A stretch of DNA of 64,000 nt from assembly GCF_001730365.1 (NCBI RefSeq), contig NZ_MIKB01000002.1:42892-106891 (forward strand). Reading direction: 5' to 3'. The DNA is from Enterococcus quebecensis (lineage in GTDB: Bacteria > Bacillota > Bacilli > Lactobacillales > Enterococcaceae). Below, in pieces: positions 37,489-48,871 of the stretch. The notes below the pieces were generated by a model. The model had not been told where the DNA came from, searched no databases, and was given only the letters and a program-made list of their open reading frames with translations. Positions within the stretch are counted from its first letter, which is position 1. Each line of letters begins with the position of its first letter. A program made the position numbers and the translations under genes.

Positions 37489-38504
37489 TATGCTGCCTCC
37501 TTTTTAAAAAATGAAAGTGGGTTGACTGATACCATAATTGCTCCAAAAGTAATCAGTAAAGCACCTACAATAACTGTTGGTGTAATTGCCGAAAAATCTT
37601 GTGAGACAACTGCCGAAAAGATGATTCCCCACATGACATACGTACTATTTAAAGCCATTCCTTTAGCCACTCCGCACATACTATTGGCGTTATACCACTG
37701 TAAGAATGATACAGCCGCTACTAATGCTGCTAAAGCCAAGACAACCAACGTTTTTGGTGATTGAAACACCTGTTGAAAAACACCGAATCCATTCACTACA
37801 GGCATGACAATCAAGAAGAATGTCAATCCAGATGTAATATCACGGATTGTAATTGTTACTTTAGGGTCAAGAACAGAACCGCCAAATGCTGAAAGAACAC
37901 CTTCAAGCCCCCAACCTATAGCAGCAATTGCTGCACAAATAATACCTAAATAGAAATTCTCTACATTTCCTGCAGGTGGTGTGTAGGAAATGACCACTGC
38001 ACCAACGACACAAATACCCATGCCTGCCCAAACACGTTGGGTAATTTTTTCTTTTAAGAAGACAGCTGAAAGCAACGCTCCAACAACTGGACATAAAGCA
38101 GAAATTGGTACAGCATATGTTGGACCAGCAAAAGCAATTCCTAAAAGATATGCTCCCTGAGCAACTGGTCCGCCCATTAAAGCAGCTAAACAAGTCATTT
38201 TACCTGGAAATACTTTTAAGCTTCTAACAATTTCCTTCAACCTACCTTGATAGGCATTATAAATAATCAGCCAAATTGCTGCTAAAAAATCATTAAATCC
38301 AGCAAATACTAACGGAAGCGCATAAGCATTAGGTTCATCTGAAAATAGAAACAACGAAATCGCTAAAGCTAACAATGCACTATTTAATCCAAAAAGAAGA
38401 CCCGATGATAGCCCATTTAACAGTCCTTTACGCTCAAAACTACTGGCTTGTTTAATTTTAGCTTGTTCAATATTAGAAGCATTTAGACCATTTACATTAT
38501 TCAT
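37488..38504 (-). CDS. DMT-superfamily (EamA) transporter of the cut cluster
   Basis: 338 residues with about ten transmembrane helices in two EamA repeats (~25-165 and ~185-325). Transport of choline, trimethylamine or another amine is plausible from position, but substrate is not determined by sequence. It starts AACNNVNGLNASN-like (hydrophilic N terminus), with GGAGGAAAA as ribosome site. It follows cutC after a hairpin at 38540-38574 that may reduce readthrough. Confidence 0.85.
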   Translation of the reverse strand: MNNVNGLNASNIEQAKIKQASSFERKGLLNGLSSGLLFGLNSALLALAISLFLFSDEPNAYALPLVFAGFNDFLAAIWLIIYNAYQGRLKEIVRSLKVFPGKMTCLAALMGGPVAQGAYLLGIAFAGPTYAVPISALCPVVGALLSAVFLKEKITQRVWAGMGICVVGAVVISYTPPAGNVENFYLGIICAAIAAIGWGLEGVLSAFGGSVLDPKVTITIRDITSGLTFFLIVMPVVNGFGVFQQVFQSPKTLVVLALAALVAAVSFLQWYNANSMCGVAKGMALNSTYVMWGIIFSAVVSQDFSAITPTVIVGALLITFGAIMVSVNPLSFFKKEAA

Positions 38505-38539
38505 TTTTTTTCCTCCATCTATAAAATGAGGTTGAAATA

Positions 38540-38574
38540 AAAGCTGTTTAATCCTTCATGCACTAAACAGCTTT
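38540..38574 (-). terminator. Intra-cluster hairpin between cutC and the transporter gene
   Basis: Minus strand: AAAGCTGTTTA / TAAACAGCTTT with a 13-nt loop, followed by TATTTC. Probably a partial terminator that lowers expression of the downstream cut genes relative to cutC. Confidence 0.65.
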
Positions 38575-38636
38575 CCTTACCATTCTTTGACTTTTAAAAT
38601 AACAAGTACGAATAGACTCCCTCTAAAAATCTAACA

Positions 38637-41177
38637 TTAGAAATGCTCAATCATTGTTCTACTAATGATCTCGTCTTGTACTTCTTTACATAATTCAACA
38701 AAATATGCACTATAACCAGCTACACGAATAATCAAATCACGATATTCTTCTGGATTTTCTTGGGCTTTCAATAACACATCGTTATCGATATAACTAAACT
38801 GCATCTGCCCATTCCCTAAAATCGAAGCTGTTCGTAAAAGATTGATCAAGCCATTTTCGCCTTCTGGTGTTTCTAAAATACCTTTGAGAAGTTTAAAGTT
38901 ATGCACCATTCCAATAGTCATACTTTCTACACCAAGCTTGCTGACGGACTTAATGATTGCTGTAGGACCAAATTTATCGGCTCCTTGGCTAGGAGAGATC
39001 CCATCAGAAAGTGGTACCCAAGCATTTCTTCCGTTTGGCGTTGCAGCTGTCATTTCTCCAAATGGTGTATTATTAGAAATTGACAATGTTCCATGACTCA
39101 TTTTTGAATAAAGCATGTCATATTGTTGGTGTTCCCTTTCTGTCCAATTAATAATTTCTGCTGCAATAGAATCAGCATAGTCATCATCATTTCCATATTT
39201 AGGCGCATTTAAACAATCACGTTTGATTTGATCATATCCAACAAAATCAGCATCTAATGCTTCTTTGATTTGTTTTAGTGTATATTTATGATCTTCAAAG
39301 ACTAATTTTTTAATTACAACCATTGAATCTACATACGTGCCTAAACCAGACCATACTAATCCTGGTCCATTATTAACTACTGCTCCTCCATGAGTAACAT
39401 CTTTTCCAGTATCCATACAACCTTCAACCATTAAGGACATCAAAGGTTTTGGAGCAACTTCTGAATGGACGCGCTGACTAATTACAGTACCAATCGCTGA
39501 TAAATGAACGATTCTTCTCAGTTGCTCTTTAACGGCCTCATCAAATTGTTCAAATGTTGTAAAATCATCTAAATCCCCTGTATCAATTCCTTGCTTTGAG
39601 CCATGCCATTTCATAACCCCACGATTCAAAACGAATTCAATCGCAATTGGCCACTGCGTGTATCCAGTTGAAGTCCATTGATAGATACGTCCGGATTTTT
39701 GAGGTTCTACACAGCCCATTAAGCAATAATCTCGGGCATCTTCAATACCAAATCCTTTAGCCAACATCATTTTAATATGGGAATCGTCAAAGTGACATGC
39801 GGGAAAGCCCATACCTGCTTTTACAACTTCAACTATTTTTTTCAAATATTTTTGTGGTGATTGATTATGAATACGGCAAGCCAATGAAGGTTGATACACT
39901 TTTGTCATGCGAATTGCTTCCATAATCGCATAAGTTAACTCGTTCGTTGCATCTCCTCCAGTGCGCTTCACTCCGCCGACTGTACAATTGATAAACGGTT
40001 GATATCCTGCAAAGAATTTTGCCCCGCCTTCACTAGACAACCACATATATTCCGAACATTTAATGAAGAAACAACCTAATAATTCAATAGCTTCATGTTC
40101 TGTTATCTTTCCTGATTCAATATCTGCTTTATACATTGGATAAATATACTGATCCAAACGTCCTAATGAAATACCCGTTTGGTTTTCTTCAATAACAAAC
40201 AATGATTCCATTGTCCAAATTGATTGCAATGCTTCTTTAAATGTTTTTGGCGGATTTGCTGGAACCGTTAATAAGGTTTCTGAAATTTCTAAGAGTTCCG
40301 CTTTTCTTACTGAATCTTTCTCTTTATTTGCTAACTCTTTGGCATGATCAGATAAACGTTTAGAATAATTTAAAATCCCCTCACATGTTTCGATTTCAGC
40401 TTTGTAGAAGTACATTTTTTCAATATCATCTGGATTGCTCATTGATAATTCAGAAAGTTTTTCTTCTGCTTCTTCTTTGATTTTGTTAATTCCTTTTTTG
40501 ATCAGTAAAATATCATATCCTGGACAAGTGTCACCACCGCCATTAATTTGGTGATAGGATAGGTCGCTGACGAAAGCTTCACCAGAAAATTCCCAAAGAC
40601 CTGCTTCTTCATATTGAGACTGACAAACTTCATCTAGTGAACGTGTTTCCCAAAATGGAAAGATATCTTCACGAAGCATTCTCTTTGTCTCTTCTGTAAT
40701 TTCAAATGGATCTTGTGGACGTGATTCGATTGTATCAAGTTCATCCAATACCCAACGCCAAGCAATATCCGGAGCAACTGCGCCAGCACGAGGGCGTCCG
40801 CAAGGGTGTCCTACAATCAATTCATTGTCTTGAATCAGTAAGGGTGCTGTTTCACATGCATGTTTAAATGCTTTGGCACGCAATATAATTTTAGGCATTC
40901 CCCAGTGTTTTTTTGCAACTTCAGTCACTGCTTTTGCTCGATGAGCAGTTACCGAAGGCCTAATAGTTAAATAATGCTCTTTTAATTTTTTCAATCGGGG
41001 ACTAAATGCGCTTAGTTCGTCTGCTTGAACAGACGAAGAATTTGATGTATTAGCAAGATCGTCCTCTTTCAACTCTTGAATAACACCAGAAAACACTTTG
41101 ACTAACTCTTGTGACTCTGTATTAGATAGATTTTTTGTTGCATCAATTAATTGCTTTTCTAAAAGTTGATTATTCAT
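38637..41177 (-). CDS. cutC: Choline trimethylamine-lyase (glycyl radical enzyme)
   Basis: 846 residues. Cleaves choline to trimethylamine and acetaldehyde anaerobically. Every catalytic residue of the characterised Desulfovibrio CutC occurs at the same number: Y208 (SDLSYHQ), D216 (NGGGD), F395 (YQPF), C489 and E491 (LMGCVEPQ), T502 and Y506 (QWTSTGY), and the radical glycine G821 (RVAGYSAYF). This separates it from glycerol, propanediol or hydroxyproline enzymes. No microcompartment, alcohol or aldehyde dehydrogenase genes are adjacent, so acetaldehyde disposal occurs elsewhere. A CcpA-type site lies upstream. GGAGGAATAG is the ribosome site. Confidence 0.97.
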   Translation of the reverse strand: MNNQLLEKQLIDATKNLSNTESQELVKVFSGVIQELKEDDLANTSNSSSVQADELSAFSPRLKKLKEHYLTIRPSVTAHRAKAVTEVAKKHWGMPKIILRAKAFKHACETAPLLIQDNELIVGHPCGRPRAGAVAPDIAWRWVLDELDTIESRPQDPFEITEETKRMLREDIFPFWETRSLDEVCQSQYEEAGLWEFSGEAFVSDLSYHQINGGGDTCPGYDILLIKKGINKIKEEAEEKLSELSMSNPDDIEKMYFYKAEIETCEGILNYSKRLSDHAKELANKEKDSVRKAELLEISETLLTVPANPPKTFKEALQSIWTMESLFVIEENQTGISLGRLDQYIYPMYKADIESGKITEHEAIELLGCFFIKCSEYMWLSSEGGAKFFAGYQPFINCTVGGVKRTGGDATNELTYAIMEAIRMTKVYQPSLACRIHNQSPQKYLKKIVEVVKAGMGFPACHFDDSHIKMMLAKGFGIEDARDYCLMGCVEPQKSGRIYQWTSTGYTQWPIAIEFVLNRGVMKWHGSKQGIDTGDLDDFTTFEQFDEAVKEQLRRIVHLSAIGTVISQRVHSEVAPKPLMSLMVEGCMDTGKDVTHGGAVVNNGPGLVWSGLGTYVDSMVVIKKLVFEDHKYTLKQIKEALDADFVGYDQIKRDCLNAPKYGNDDDYADSIAAEIINWTEREHQQYDMLYSKMSHGTLSISNNTPFGEMTAATPNGRNAWVPLSDGISPSQGADKFGPTAIIKSVSKLGVESMTIGMVHNFKLLKGILETPEGENGLINLLRTASILGNGQMQFSYIDNDVLLKAQENPEEYRDLIIRVAGYSAYFVELCKEVQDEIISRTMIEHF

Positions 41178-41331
41178 ATACTATTCCTCCACTATTCTCT
41201 TCTAAATGATTTTCTGTTGATTACATGACAAACATCTAATCCATTGTAAATAGAAAAAATCAGATGTTCTCCAGCAGCTAGAACGTTTATTAATCCTGAA
41301 TGTATGGTTCACTCTCCTTTATCTACAAAAC

Positions 41332-41345
41332 TGTTCGCGCTTACA
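41332..41345. promoter_or_regulatory. cre-like CcpA site upstream of cutC
   Basis: Minus strand TGTAAGCGCGAACA, close to the cre consensus TGWNANCGNTNWCA. It lies 155-170 bp before cutC and suggests carbon catabolite control. The remainder of 41178-41577 holds AT-rich DNA without a gene. Confidence 0.55.
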
Positions 41346-41577
41346 TTTCTATCGAAAAAATTTTTGTTTACATGACTTAGTTTAACTTGTAAAATTCATA
41401 GATTTTTTTAAAATAAAGACTTTCTATTGTAAAAAAGAGAGATTGTAAAATTCTTTCCTTATATATTTATTTATACTCTTCATAGCAAATTCAAATGAAT
41501 TCACACTTTTTTCAACCTTTTTTATGTTTGATTTAATTAATTAAGGGTATAGTTTAATCATAGGAAACAACAATTTT

Positions 41578-41667
41578 GTGGATGAACGTGGTGTTAAAAC
41601 TCTTTGAGGACTAACGGATGTTTATTCTCGACCTAATGAGGTGTAGGTTCGAATCCTACCGTCCACG
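41578..41667 (+). ncRNA. tRNA-like RNA with intact acceptor and T arm but aberrant anticodon arm
   Basis: Acceptor GTGGATG (41578-41584) pairs with CGTCCAC (41660-41666). A perfect T arm GTAGG-TTCGAAT-CCTAC (41643-41659) directly precedes the 3' acceptor strand as in true tRNA, and a variable-arm-like hairpin ACCT-AATG-AGGT lies before it. In place of a 7-nt anticodon loop there is GAGGA / TTCTC enclosing 14 nt, which itself can pair (AAC-GGAT-GTT), and no normal D arm forms. Could be a tRNA mimic, a regulatory leader of the small gene that follows, or a decayed tRNA gene. Confidence 0.6.
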
Positions 41668-41716
41668 TATGTGCCATCGTTATAAACATAATAAATACTG
41701 AAAGGAAGAATGTTTT

Positions 41717-41824
41717 ATGAAAATAATCTTTGTTACTGGAGCAACTTTATCTGTGATCACACTTGCTGCTTATTCAATTTTAAAATATGTACCAAAACAT
41801 CAACACTATTATGGAAAGCTATAG
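41717..41824 (+). CDS. Small membrane peptide (35 residues)
   Basis: Too short for routine calling. ATG after GAAAGGAAG; the product starts MKIIFVTGATLSVITLAAYS, continues ILKYVPKHQHYYGKL and ends at TAG. It has one N-terminal transmembrane helix and a His/Lys/Tyr-rich tail. A strong terminator follows directly, and the tRNA-like element precedes it by 49 bp, so both may share one transcript. Function unknown. Confidence 0.7.
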   Translation: MKIIFVTGATLSVITLAAYSILKYVPKHQHYYGKL

Positions 41825-41825
41825 A

Positions 41826-41874
41826 AAAAAGCTGTCGTGAATGAAAATTCTCATTCACGACAGCTTTTTATTTT
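41826..41874. terminator. Strong bidirectional terminator
   Basis: 14-bp perfect stem GCTGTCGTGAATGA / TCATTCACGACAGC with flanking A and T tracts; serves the small peptide gene (plus) and the bgl operon (minus). Confidence 0.93.
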
Positions 41875-41899
41875 ACAAAATGATTATTTAAAATAAAGT

Positions 41900-43345
<1,446 letters not shown>

Positions 43346-43371
43346 TCAATTTATTTTTAGTAAAAATCTAA

Positions 43372-45255
43372 TTAACGAATCACTTTCATTACTTCCTCAC
43401 CAGGTTCAGCCAAAACTTTAGTCAACGTAATAATATCACCAAAATCAGCTGAATTTGTTACAACAACAGGTGTAATTGTATTATAGCCCTTTTCAGAAAT
43501 TTTATCTAAGTCAAATTCAATTAATTTATCACCCGTTTGAACTGTTTGACCTTTTTCAACAAAATATTCATAATATTCTCCATTTAACTGAACCGTATCA
43601 ATACCAACATGGATCAATAATTCAACTCCTGAATCACTTGTTAAACCAATTGCATGCTTAGAGTCAAATACTGCGGTGACAGTTCCTGAAAAAGGTGCAT
43701 AAACAACGCCTTCTACAGGTTTGACTGCAAAGCCTTTTCCTAAGATTTCTTCTGAAAACATTCCATCCTCAACTGCTTTTAAAGAAACGATTTCTCCTTT
43801 AACTGGGGTTGCCACATTCAATATCTCTTCTGAAATAACTGAATCAACACTTGTTTCATTTTTAACCACTTTTTGAGCTTCTTCTGCAACAGGTTCTTTA
43901 TATAAAATATAAGAAATGACAAAGGAAATCCCAATACTAATTGCAGCACCTATACAAGCAAGATACAAATGTTTTAAAGTGTCGTCCCCGATATAACTTG
44001 GAAGTGTCAATAAACCTGGTGAACCACCCGTAAAGTTTTTCACTCGTCCAATTCCCATAAATAATCCGCCAAGACCGCCACCAATCATCGCTGCGTAAAG
44101 AGGTGTTTTAAATCGCAAATTGACACCATACAAAGCCGGTTCAGTAATACCAAACAAACCTGTTAAACCAGCTGAGGATGCTAACTGCTTGATTGAAGAG
44201 TCTTTCGTTTTAAGTCCGACAGCTAATGACGCTGCCCCTTGACCTAGATTAGATGCTAACATACCTGGATAAATCACTGTATCATAACCAGTTGTCATAC
44301 GATTGTTAATACCAATTGGAACAAGACCATAGTGTGTACCTGTTGCTACAAATAATGGAGTGAATGCACCAATAATCGTCGGTACCAACCACGGGCTGAA
44401 ATTTTCTAACGCTTTGATTCCATTTGAAATACCATCACTGATAAGATAACCAACCGGACCAATCACAACTAATGAAACCGTTCCAACAATGGCAATAGTA
44501 ATCAACGGTTTACTGAAGAACTTGATCACTTTTGGTGATACTTTATCTGCAATTGGTTCAACATAAGACATAAACCAGACAGACAAAATTATTGGAATAA
44601 CTGATGAGCCATAAGTTACAGCAGAAATTGGCATACCGAAAAGATGAATACCACCTTCACCAGCTTCTTTGATCGCATTTACCATTCCGACAAAATTAGG
44701 ATGCAGTAAAATCCCACCCACCATCATCGCTAGATACATATTTGTTTTAAACTTCTGAGCTGATGATGCTGCTAACAGAATTGGCAAGAAGTAGAAAGCT
44801 GAATCTGCCATAAAATCAATAATGATGTACGTTTGTCCAGTTTTATCAATCGCATTAAAAACAACTAATAATGAAAGAACCGCTTTTAACATACCAGCTG
44901 CTGTAATCGCTGGTAATATAGGTGTGAAAATGCCAGTAATAGTATCAATGATTTTCGATGCCGCACCACGATCATCTTTTTCAGTTGACGCAACTTGTTC
45001 TCCCTCTAATGAAGGTACCTCTTTTAAAATTTCTTTGTAAACACTGCCTACATCACTGCCAATAATAACCTGATATTGTCCACCTTTTGACACAACACCC
45101 ATCACACCTGCAGTATTTTTTATTATATCAGTCTGTGCTTTTTCTTCATTCTTTAAATTAAAGCGTAGTCTTGTCGCACAGTGAGTTAATCCACTAATAT
45201 TTTTTTCTCCACCGATATTTTCGATAATTTTTTGTGCTAATTCCTGATAATTCAT
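43372..45255 (-). CDS. bglF: Beta-glucoside PTS permease EIIBCA
   Basis: About 627 residues from the ATG at 45255 (AAGGAGGAAAAGG upstream). EIIB with phospho-Cys in SGLTHCATRLRF, EIIC with ~8-10 transmembrane segments (~100-450) including GITEPALYGVNLRFKTP, and EIIA with phospho-His in ELLIHVGIDTVQLNG. Imports and phosphorylates beta-glucosides using HPr-P. EIIB of this family also controls LicT by PRD phosphorylation. Expression depends on antitermination at the RAT/terminator just upstream. Confidence 0.95.
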   Translation of the reverse strand: MNYQELAQKIIENIGGEKNISGLTHCATRLRFNLKNEEKAQTDIIKNTAGVMGVVSKGGQYQVIIGSDVGSVYKEILKEVPSLEGEQVASTEKDDRGAASKIIDTITGIFTPILPAITAAGMLKAVLSLLVVFNAIDKTGQTYIIIDFMADSAFYFLPILLAASSAQKFKTNMYLAMMVGGILLHPNFVGMVNAIKEAGEGGIHLFGMPISAVTYGSSVIPIILSVWFMSYVEPIADKVSPKVIKFFSKPLITIAIVGTVSLVVIGPVGYLISDGISNGIKALENFSPWLVPTIIGAFTPLFVATGTHYGLVPIGINNRMTTGYDTVIYPGMLASNLGQGAASLAVGLKTKDSSIKQLASSAGLTGLFGITEPALYGVNLRFKTPLYAAMIGGGLGGLFMGIGRVKNFTGGSPGLLTLPSYIGDDTLKHLYLACIGAAISIGISFVISYILYKEPVAEEAQKVVKNETSVDSVISEEILNVATPVKGEIVSLKAVEDGMFSEEILGKGFAVKPVEGVVYAPFSGTVTAVFDSKHAIGLTSDSGVELLIHVGIDTVQLNGEYYEYFVEKGQTVQTGDKLIEFDLDKISEKGYNTITPVVVTNSADFGDIITLTKVLAEPGEEVMKVIR

Positions 45256-45351
45256 TCCTTTTCCTCCTTCAATGAACAGCATTTTATAGAAAATGCTTTT
45301 TCTTTGCAATAAGTGTAATCCTAGAACCATTGAATATGCTTGTTAGTAAAA

Positions 45352-45432
45352 ACAATAAAAAAATACCTAAGAAACCTCTTACTATAAAGAGATTTTTCTT
45401 AGGTATAGCCTGCTTTTACACAGTAACAATCC
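45352..45432 (-). promoter_or_regulatory. RAT antiterminator overlapping terminator before bglF
   Basis: Minus strand GGATTGTTACTGTG...GCAGGCTATACC (45432-45404) matches the ribonucleic antiterminator bound by LicT/BglG. It overlaps a terminator stem ACCTAAGAAA.../...TTTCTTAGGT followed by a T7 tract. LicT binding would favour the antiterminator and allow bglF transcription. Confidence 0.9.
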
Positions 45433-45433
45433 T

Positions 45434-46270
45434 TTAATTATTGGTTATTCTTCTAATGTGAATGGTTAGATAGATCATCTCGTCTTCTTTTAAATCACGA
45501 CCAAATTCTTTTCCAATATACTCACGAATCTTTAACGCACAAAGATATTCTTCTTGATACTTTTCTTTTAGCATAAACAAGAAACCTTCGTCCTTATCTT
45601 TATCTAATTCTATTCCGCTAAATAGTCGTTGCACAAAAAATTTCAAATGTGTAATAAAACGTTCATAATTCAACGTATACTCATCTAAATCAGTTTTATA
45701 ATGATATTTAACAATATTGATAATTTTCTGAATAACTTTCGTCATCTCAGAAACTTGGCTAACCTGTGATAAATCTAACTCTGCATTAACAATGTGTAAT
45801 GCAATAAAACCAGCTTCATCTTCAGGTAAAGATATATCCAGACGATTGGAAATAATGTTTAACGCTTCTTTTCCAATCAAATATTCATGATTGTAAAAAC
45901 GTTTAATTTCCCAAAGCAGTGCATTTCGAACAGGTAATCCATTATTATGTCGATCAATTGCATAATCGATATGATCGGTCAATGTAAGGTAGATATTTTC
46001 ATTTAACTTTTTTCCTAAAGAAACCTTAGCAAAACCAATAATTTCATTAGCAACCTGTAGATGCTCTAAGCGAACATTTGATAACAGTTGAGTCAGCTTA
46101 TTTGTATTTAAATCTGCATTACTTGTATACACTTTTTCTACAAGTGTATCATCAATGCTATCGCCAACCTTTTGTTTAAACCCAATACCTTTACCCATTA
46201 CCAATACTTCATGACCGTCTGCATCAAGAGACTTGACAATATTATTATTAATTACTTTTTTTACTTCCAT
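45434..46270 (-). CDS. licT: BglG/LicT-family transcription antiterminator
   Basis: 278 residues. RNA-binding CAT domain (~1-55: VKKVINNNIVKSLDADGHEVLVMGKGIGFK) and two PRDs (~65-170, ~172-278) whose histidines are phosphorylated by PTS proteins (LTDHIDYAIDR, FIALHIVNAEL, YLTIHIRRI). Absence of substrate lets it bind RAT RNA and prevent termination. Adjacent to bglF and bglA, with RAT sites both before itself and before bglF. Confidence 0.95.
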   Translation of the reverse strand: MEVKKVINNNIVKSLDADGHEVLVMGKGIGFKQKVGDSIDDTLVEKVYTSNADLNTNKLTQLLSNVRLEHLQVANEIIGFAKVSLGKKLNENIYLTLTDHIDYAIDRHNNGLPVRNALLWEIKRFYNHEYLIGKEALNIISNRLDISLPEDEAGFIALHIVNAELDLSQVSQVSEMTKVIQKIINIVKYHYKTDLDEYTLNYERFITHLKFFVQRLFSGIELDKDKDEGFLFMLKEKYQEEYLCALKIREYIGKEFGRDLKEDEMIYLTIHIRRITNN

Positions 46271-46328
46271 AATATCTCCTCAATGAGATTAGATCAGCTA
46301 GCTAAAACATGTAAATAAAAGAAATGAA

Positions 46329-46399
46329 GTATAGCCTGAATATTCAGTAACAATCTTGATTTCTCTTGTAATTAAAACACGAAAATAAAGCGTTGTCAA
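46329..46399 (-). promoter_or_regulatory. licT promoter and upstream RAT-like site
   Basis: Minus strand TTGACA (46399-46394), 17-bp spacer, TTTAAT (46376-46371). The leader then carries AAGATTGTTACTG...CAGGCTATAC (46357-46329), a second RAT-like sequence. No strong terminator overlaps it, unlike the site before bglF. Confidence 0.7.
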
Positions 46400-46479
46400 T
46401 GATGTAAAAACAAGCTTTATTTTTTCAAATAAGAAATGTTATTTCATTAAATATTATTATTACTTTTCGTATTTTTAAT

Positions 46480-46517
46480 AACCAGTGAGACAGAAAAAAT
46501 AGTCTGCCTCACTGGTT
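46480..46517. terminator. Terminator after tyrosine phosphatase gene
   Basis: AACCAGTGAG.CAG / CTG.CTCACTGGTT stem with T-rich flank, at the end of the cellobiose-type PTS operon on the minus strand. Confidence 0.8.
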
Positions 46518-46526
46518 TGTTTATAC

Positions 46527-47576
46527 TTATTCATACAAATAGTTTTCTCTCAAATATTCTAACTGACTATCATTTACTTTTAATACCTCATTCAAGTAGC
46601 CGACCATGGTTCCATAACGCTCCTCCACTGTGTCGTACGCTCCATTTAGATAATCTTTTCTTGTTTGCTGTAATGACGCTAGAAAAGCTAGCACATCTTC
46701 ATTATCTGTGTATTTTTTATAGATAGCCATTCTTTTCGCATTTCTAGGGGCATTCATTTTATCCGTTAATAAATAATCTTGATAAATTTGTTCTTTATCC
46801 ACCCCTAAAGCGGCTAAATATAATGCAGCAGCCCAACCTGTCCGGTCTTTTCCTCCTTGGCAGTGAAATAGCAATGGTGTCGAGTCTTTTTGTAAAAGCA
46901 CTTTAAAAAACTGCTGGTACGCCTCAATGGCATGGATTCCCAAAACTAATTGCTCCATTTGTTTGATCATTACATTACGGTTTTTGACTAGTTGCTCGCG
47001 CCCCGCTTTTGTCTGTACCATTATTTCTAATTGCGCTATCTTCTCTTCATCCCTCTTAGAAATAGATTGTGTACTAGCCTGCTGAGCAACATCTGCATGA
47101 GGATTAAAGTTAAACACCTGACTTGTTGAAATACTTATATTTGGATCTTTTGCTATTTCTTCAGGTGAACGAAAATCAATGATCCGTTTTAGACCCATTT
47201 GTTCAATATATACTTGACCTTGCTGATCTACTTGATGAAGTGCATCTGAACGAAAGACTTTTCCCCACTTTGTCAATCGACCGTTCACTGTAAGATACCC
47301 GCCCATATCACGACAATTATACAAATTTATCAGAGGTAACCGTCTCTCTGAACCAATAAAGACATCAGACTTTGCTTTAAGTTTAAAGTAAAGTCGTTCT
47401 TTAAAATTAGGATCTTTGAACGTTTGCCAACCTTTTTCGTGAAATTCTACATAAGTAGTATCATCTATATCTAACGACCCATCCGTTCCATAGTAAACTC
47501 TTACAGGCAACTCCACTGTATCTGGAATGCAAATCGCCAAATTGTTCTCGTCTCTTTCCACTTGAAGTGTTTGCAT
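46527..47576 (-). CDS. Tyrosine-specific protein phosphatase family (PF13350 type)
   Basis: 349 residues. The C(x)5R catalytic loop is LFHCQGGKDRTGWAAAL (~240-256). The N-terminal ~85 residues are a separate beta-rich domain, followed by LYNCRDMGGY and FRSDAL typical of this family. It is the last gene of the PTS operon, 13 bp after EIIC. Substrates could be phosphotyrosine proteins, phosphoinositides or a sugar phosphate; genomic context in a PTS operon makes the last worth testing. Confidence 0.88.
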   Translation of the reverse strand: MQTLQVERDENNLAICIPDTVELPVRVYYGTDGSLDIDDTTYVEFHEKGWQTFKDPNFKERLYFKLKAKSDVFIGSERRLPLINLYNCRDMGGYLTVNGRLTKWGKVFRSDALHQVDQQGQVYIEQMGLKRIIDFRSPEEIAKDPNISISTSQVFNFNPHADVAQQASTQSISKRDEEKIAQLEIMVQTKAGREQLVKNRNVMIKQMEQLVLGIHAIEAYQQFFKVLLQKDSTPLLFHCQGGKDRTGWAAALYLAALGVDKEQIYQDYLLTDKMNAPRNAKRMAIYKKYTDNEDVLAFLASLQQTRKDYLNGAYDTVEERYGTMVGYLNEVLKVNDSQLEYLRENYLYE

Positions 47577-47588
47577 TTTTTCACGCTC

Positions 47589-48848
47589 CTATTGATTTTC
47601 AAGATTGACAGTTTCTTCTGTTACTCCTTGTCTATCTAATTTTTTCATAAATGGCAGATACAATAATAATACTACAACAAATTGAATCAGTTGCACAACT
47701 AATCCTTGCCATCCAGCTGCCATAAAACCAGATAAGAAAGTAGGGAGATTTTTCGGTACATTAACACTAATAACAGGTAAAAAACCGATGATTGTTGCGA
47801 CATAAGCAATCCCGACACAGACAGCCGCCGAAAGAGTCAGTGGGATAAAAATAACAGCATTCATAATCATTGGAATCCCGAATTTCATTGGCTCAGTAAT
47901 TCCAAAAACACTTGGAACTAAGGAAATTTTTCCGATTGATTTGAATTTTTCACTTCGGCTCATCCAGACTAAAATTACCGCTAACGCTAATGCTCTTGGT
48001 CCTTTAAAAGCATCTAAGAAAAATGAATTGATAACGTTTGTCGCTACTTCTCCTGCTGCTACAGCTTCCATATTTGCATAAGCTTGTGTCGTAAATAAAA
48101 CTGCAATAACAGAGCCAACAACCATACTTCCATGAATACCGAAAAACCATAATAATTCAGATAAAAACATAATGAATAGTGCCGACCATATTGAGCCGCC
48201 TAAAGATTCAAGTGGAGTTTGAAGATTTGTATAAATAAAATCATGGATATTGCCAAACTTGGTTTCAGCAAACAACGTACTGATTATAATAACTACGATA
48301 AAAATAATTGCAGCTGGAACAATCGCTTCAAAGGTTTTAGCAATTGCTGTTGGTACACTTTCTGGCATTCTAAAAGTAATTCTCTTTTGTACCATCTTAG
48401 CAAATACCCAAGTCACAACCAATGCCACAATCATTCCAACAAAGATTCCTTTTGATCCAAGATAAGTTAACTCAAACGCCATAGCAGGTTTCTCTTTTCC
48501 AATATCAAATGCAGTGATTGGAGTCAAAACAAAGAATGATGCAAGCGATAGAATGATTGAGGAAATCGTATCTCCTTTTTTTTCTCTTGCCATCGCACAA
48601 GAAATACCAATAATCACATAAATTGTAATTAAATTACTTGAAATTGATGTTCCTAGTGAACAAGCTTTCACAACGATTTCAGGTAAACCAGGAATCATTC
48701 CAATAATTGTTGTCAGACTTCCAACAATAGTAATCGGCAGTGTCATCATCATTCCATTAGCGATACTTTTGACAAACGTATTATTCGAAAACTTATTGAC
48801 AAACACATTCAACCCATTAGTAAATGTACTTTTTTTCGTTTCTGACAT
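47589..48848 (-). CDS. celB: PTS EIIC, lactose/cellobiose family
   Basis: 419 residues, about nine to ten transmembrane helices; the conserved SLVPSVFGITEPMKFGIP motif (substrate-binding His replaced region G-I-T-E-P) is visible. Forms the membrane channel for a beta-glucoside, probably cellobiose or chitobiose. In one operon with EIIA and EIIB upstream and a phosphatase downstream. Confidence 0.92.
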   Translation of the reverse strand: MSETKKSTFTNGLNVFVNKFSNNTFVKSIANGMMMTLPITIVGSLTTIIGMIPGLPEIVVKACSLGTSISSNLITIYVIIGISCAMAREKKGDTISSIILSLASFFVLTPITAFDIGKEKPAMAFELTYLGSKGIFVGMIVALVVTWVFAKMVQKRITFRMPESVPTAIAKTFEAIVPAAIIFIVVIIISTLFAETKFGNIHDFIYTNLQTPLESLGGSIWSALFIMFLSELLWFFGIHGSMVVGSVIAVLFTTQAYANMEAVAAGEVATNVINSFFLDAFKGPRALALAVILVWMSRSEKFKSIGKISLVPSVFGITEPMKFGIPMIMNAVIFIPLTLSAAVCVGIAYVATIIGFLPVISVNVPKNLPTFLSGFMAAGWQGLVVQLIQFVVVLLLYLPFMKKLDRQGVTEETVNLENQ

Positions 48849-48871
48849 TTGTAATCCTCCTTTAACAAGCC

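Noticed and set aside
38637..41177. Pyruvate formate-lyase, glycerol dehydratase or hydroxyproline dehydratase
   Set aside because: Residues D216, C489-x-E491, T502, Y506 and G821 match choline TMA-lyase by number and motif.
41578..41667. Ordinary functional tRNA gene
   Set aside because: No 7-nt anticodon loop or D arm can be formed, so no amino acid can be assigned.
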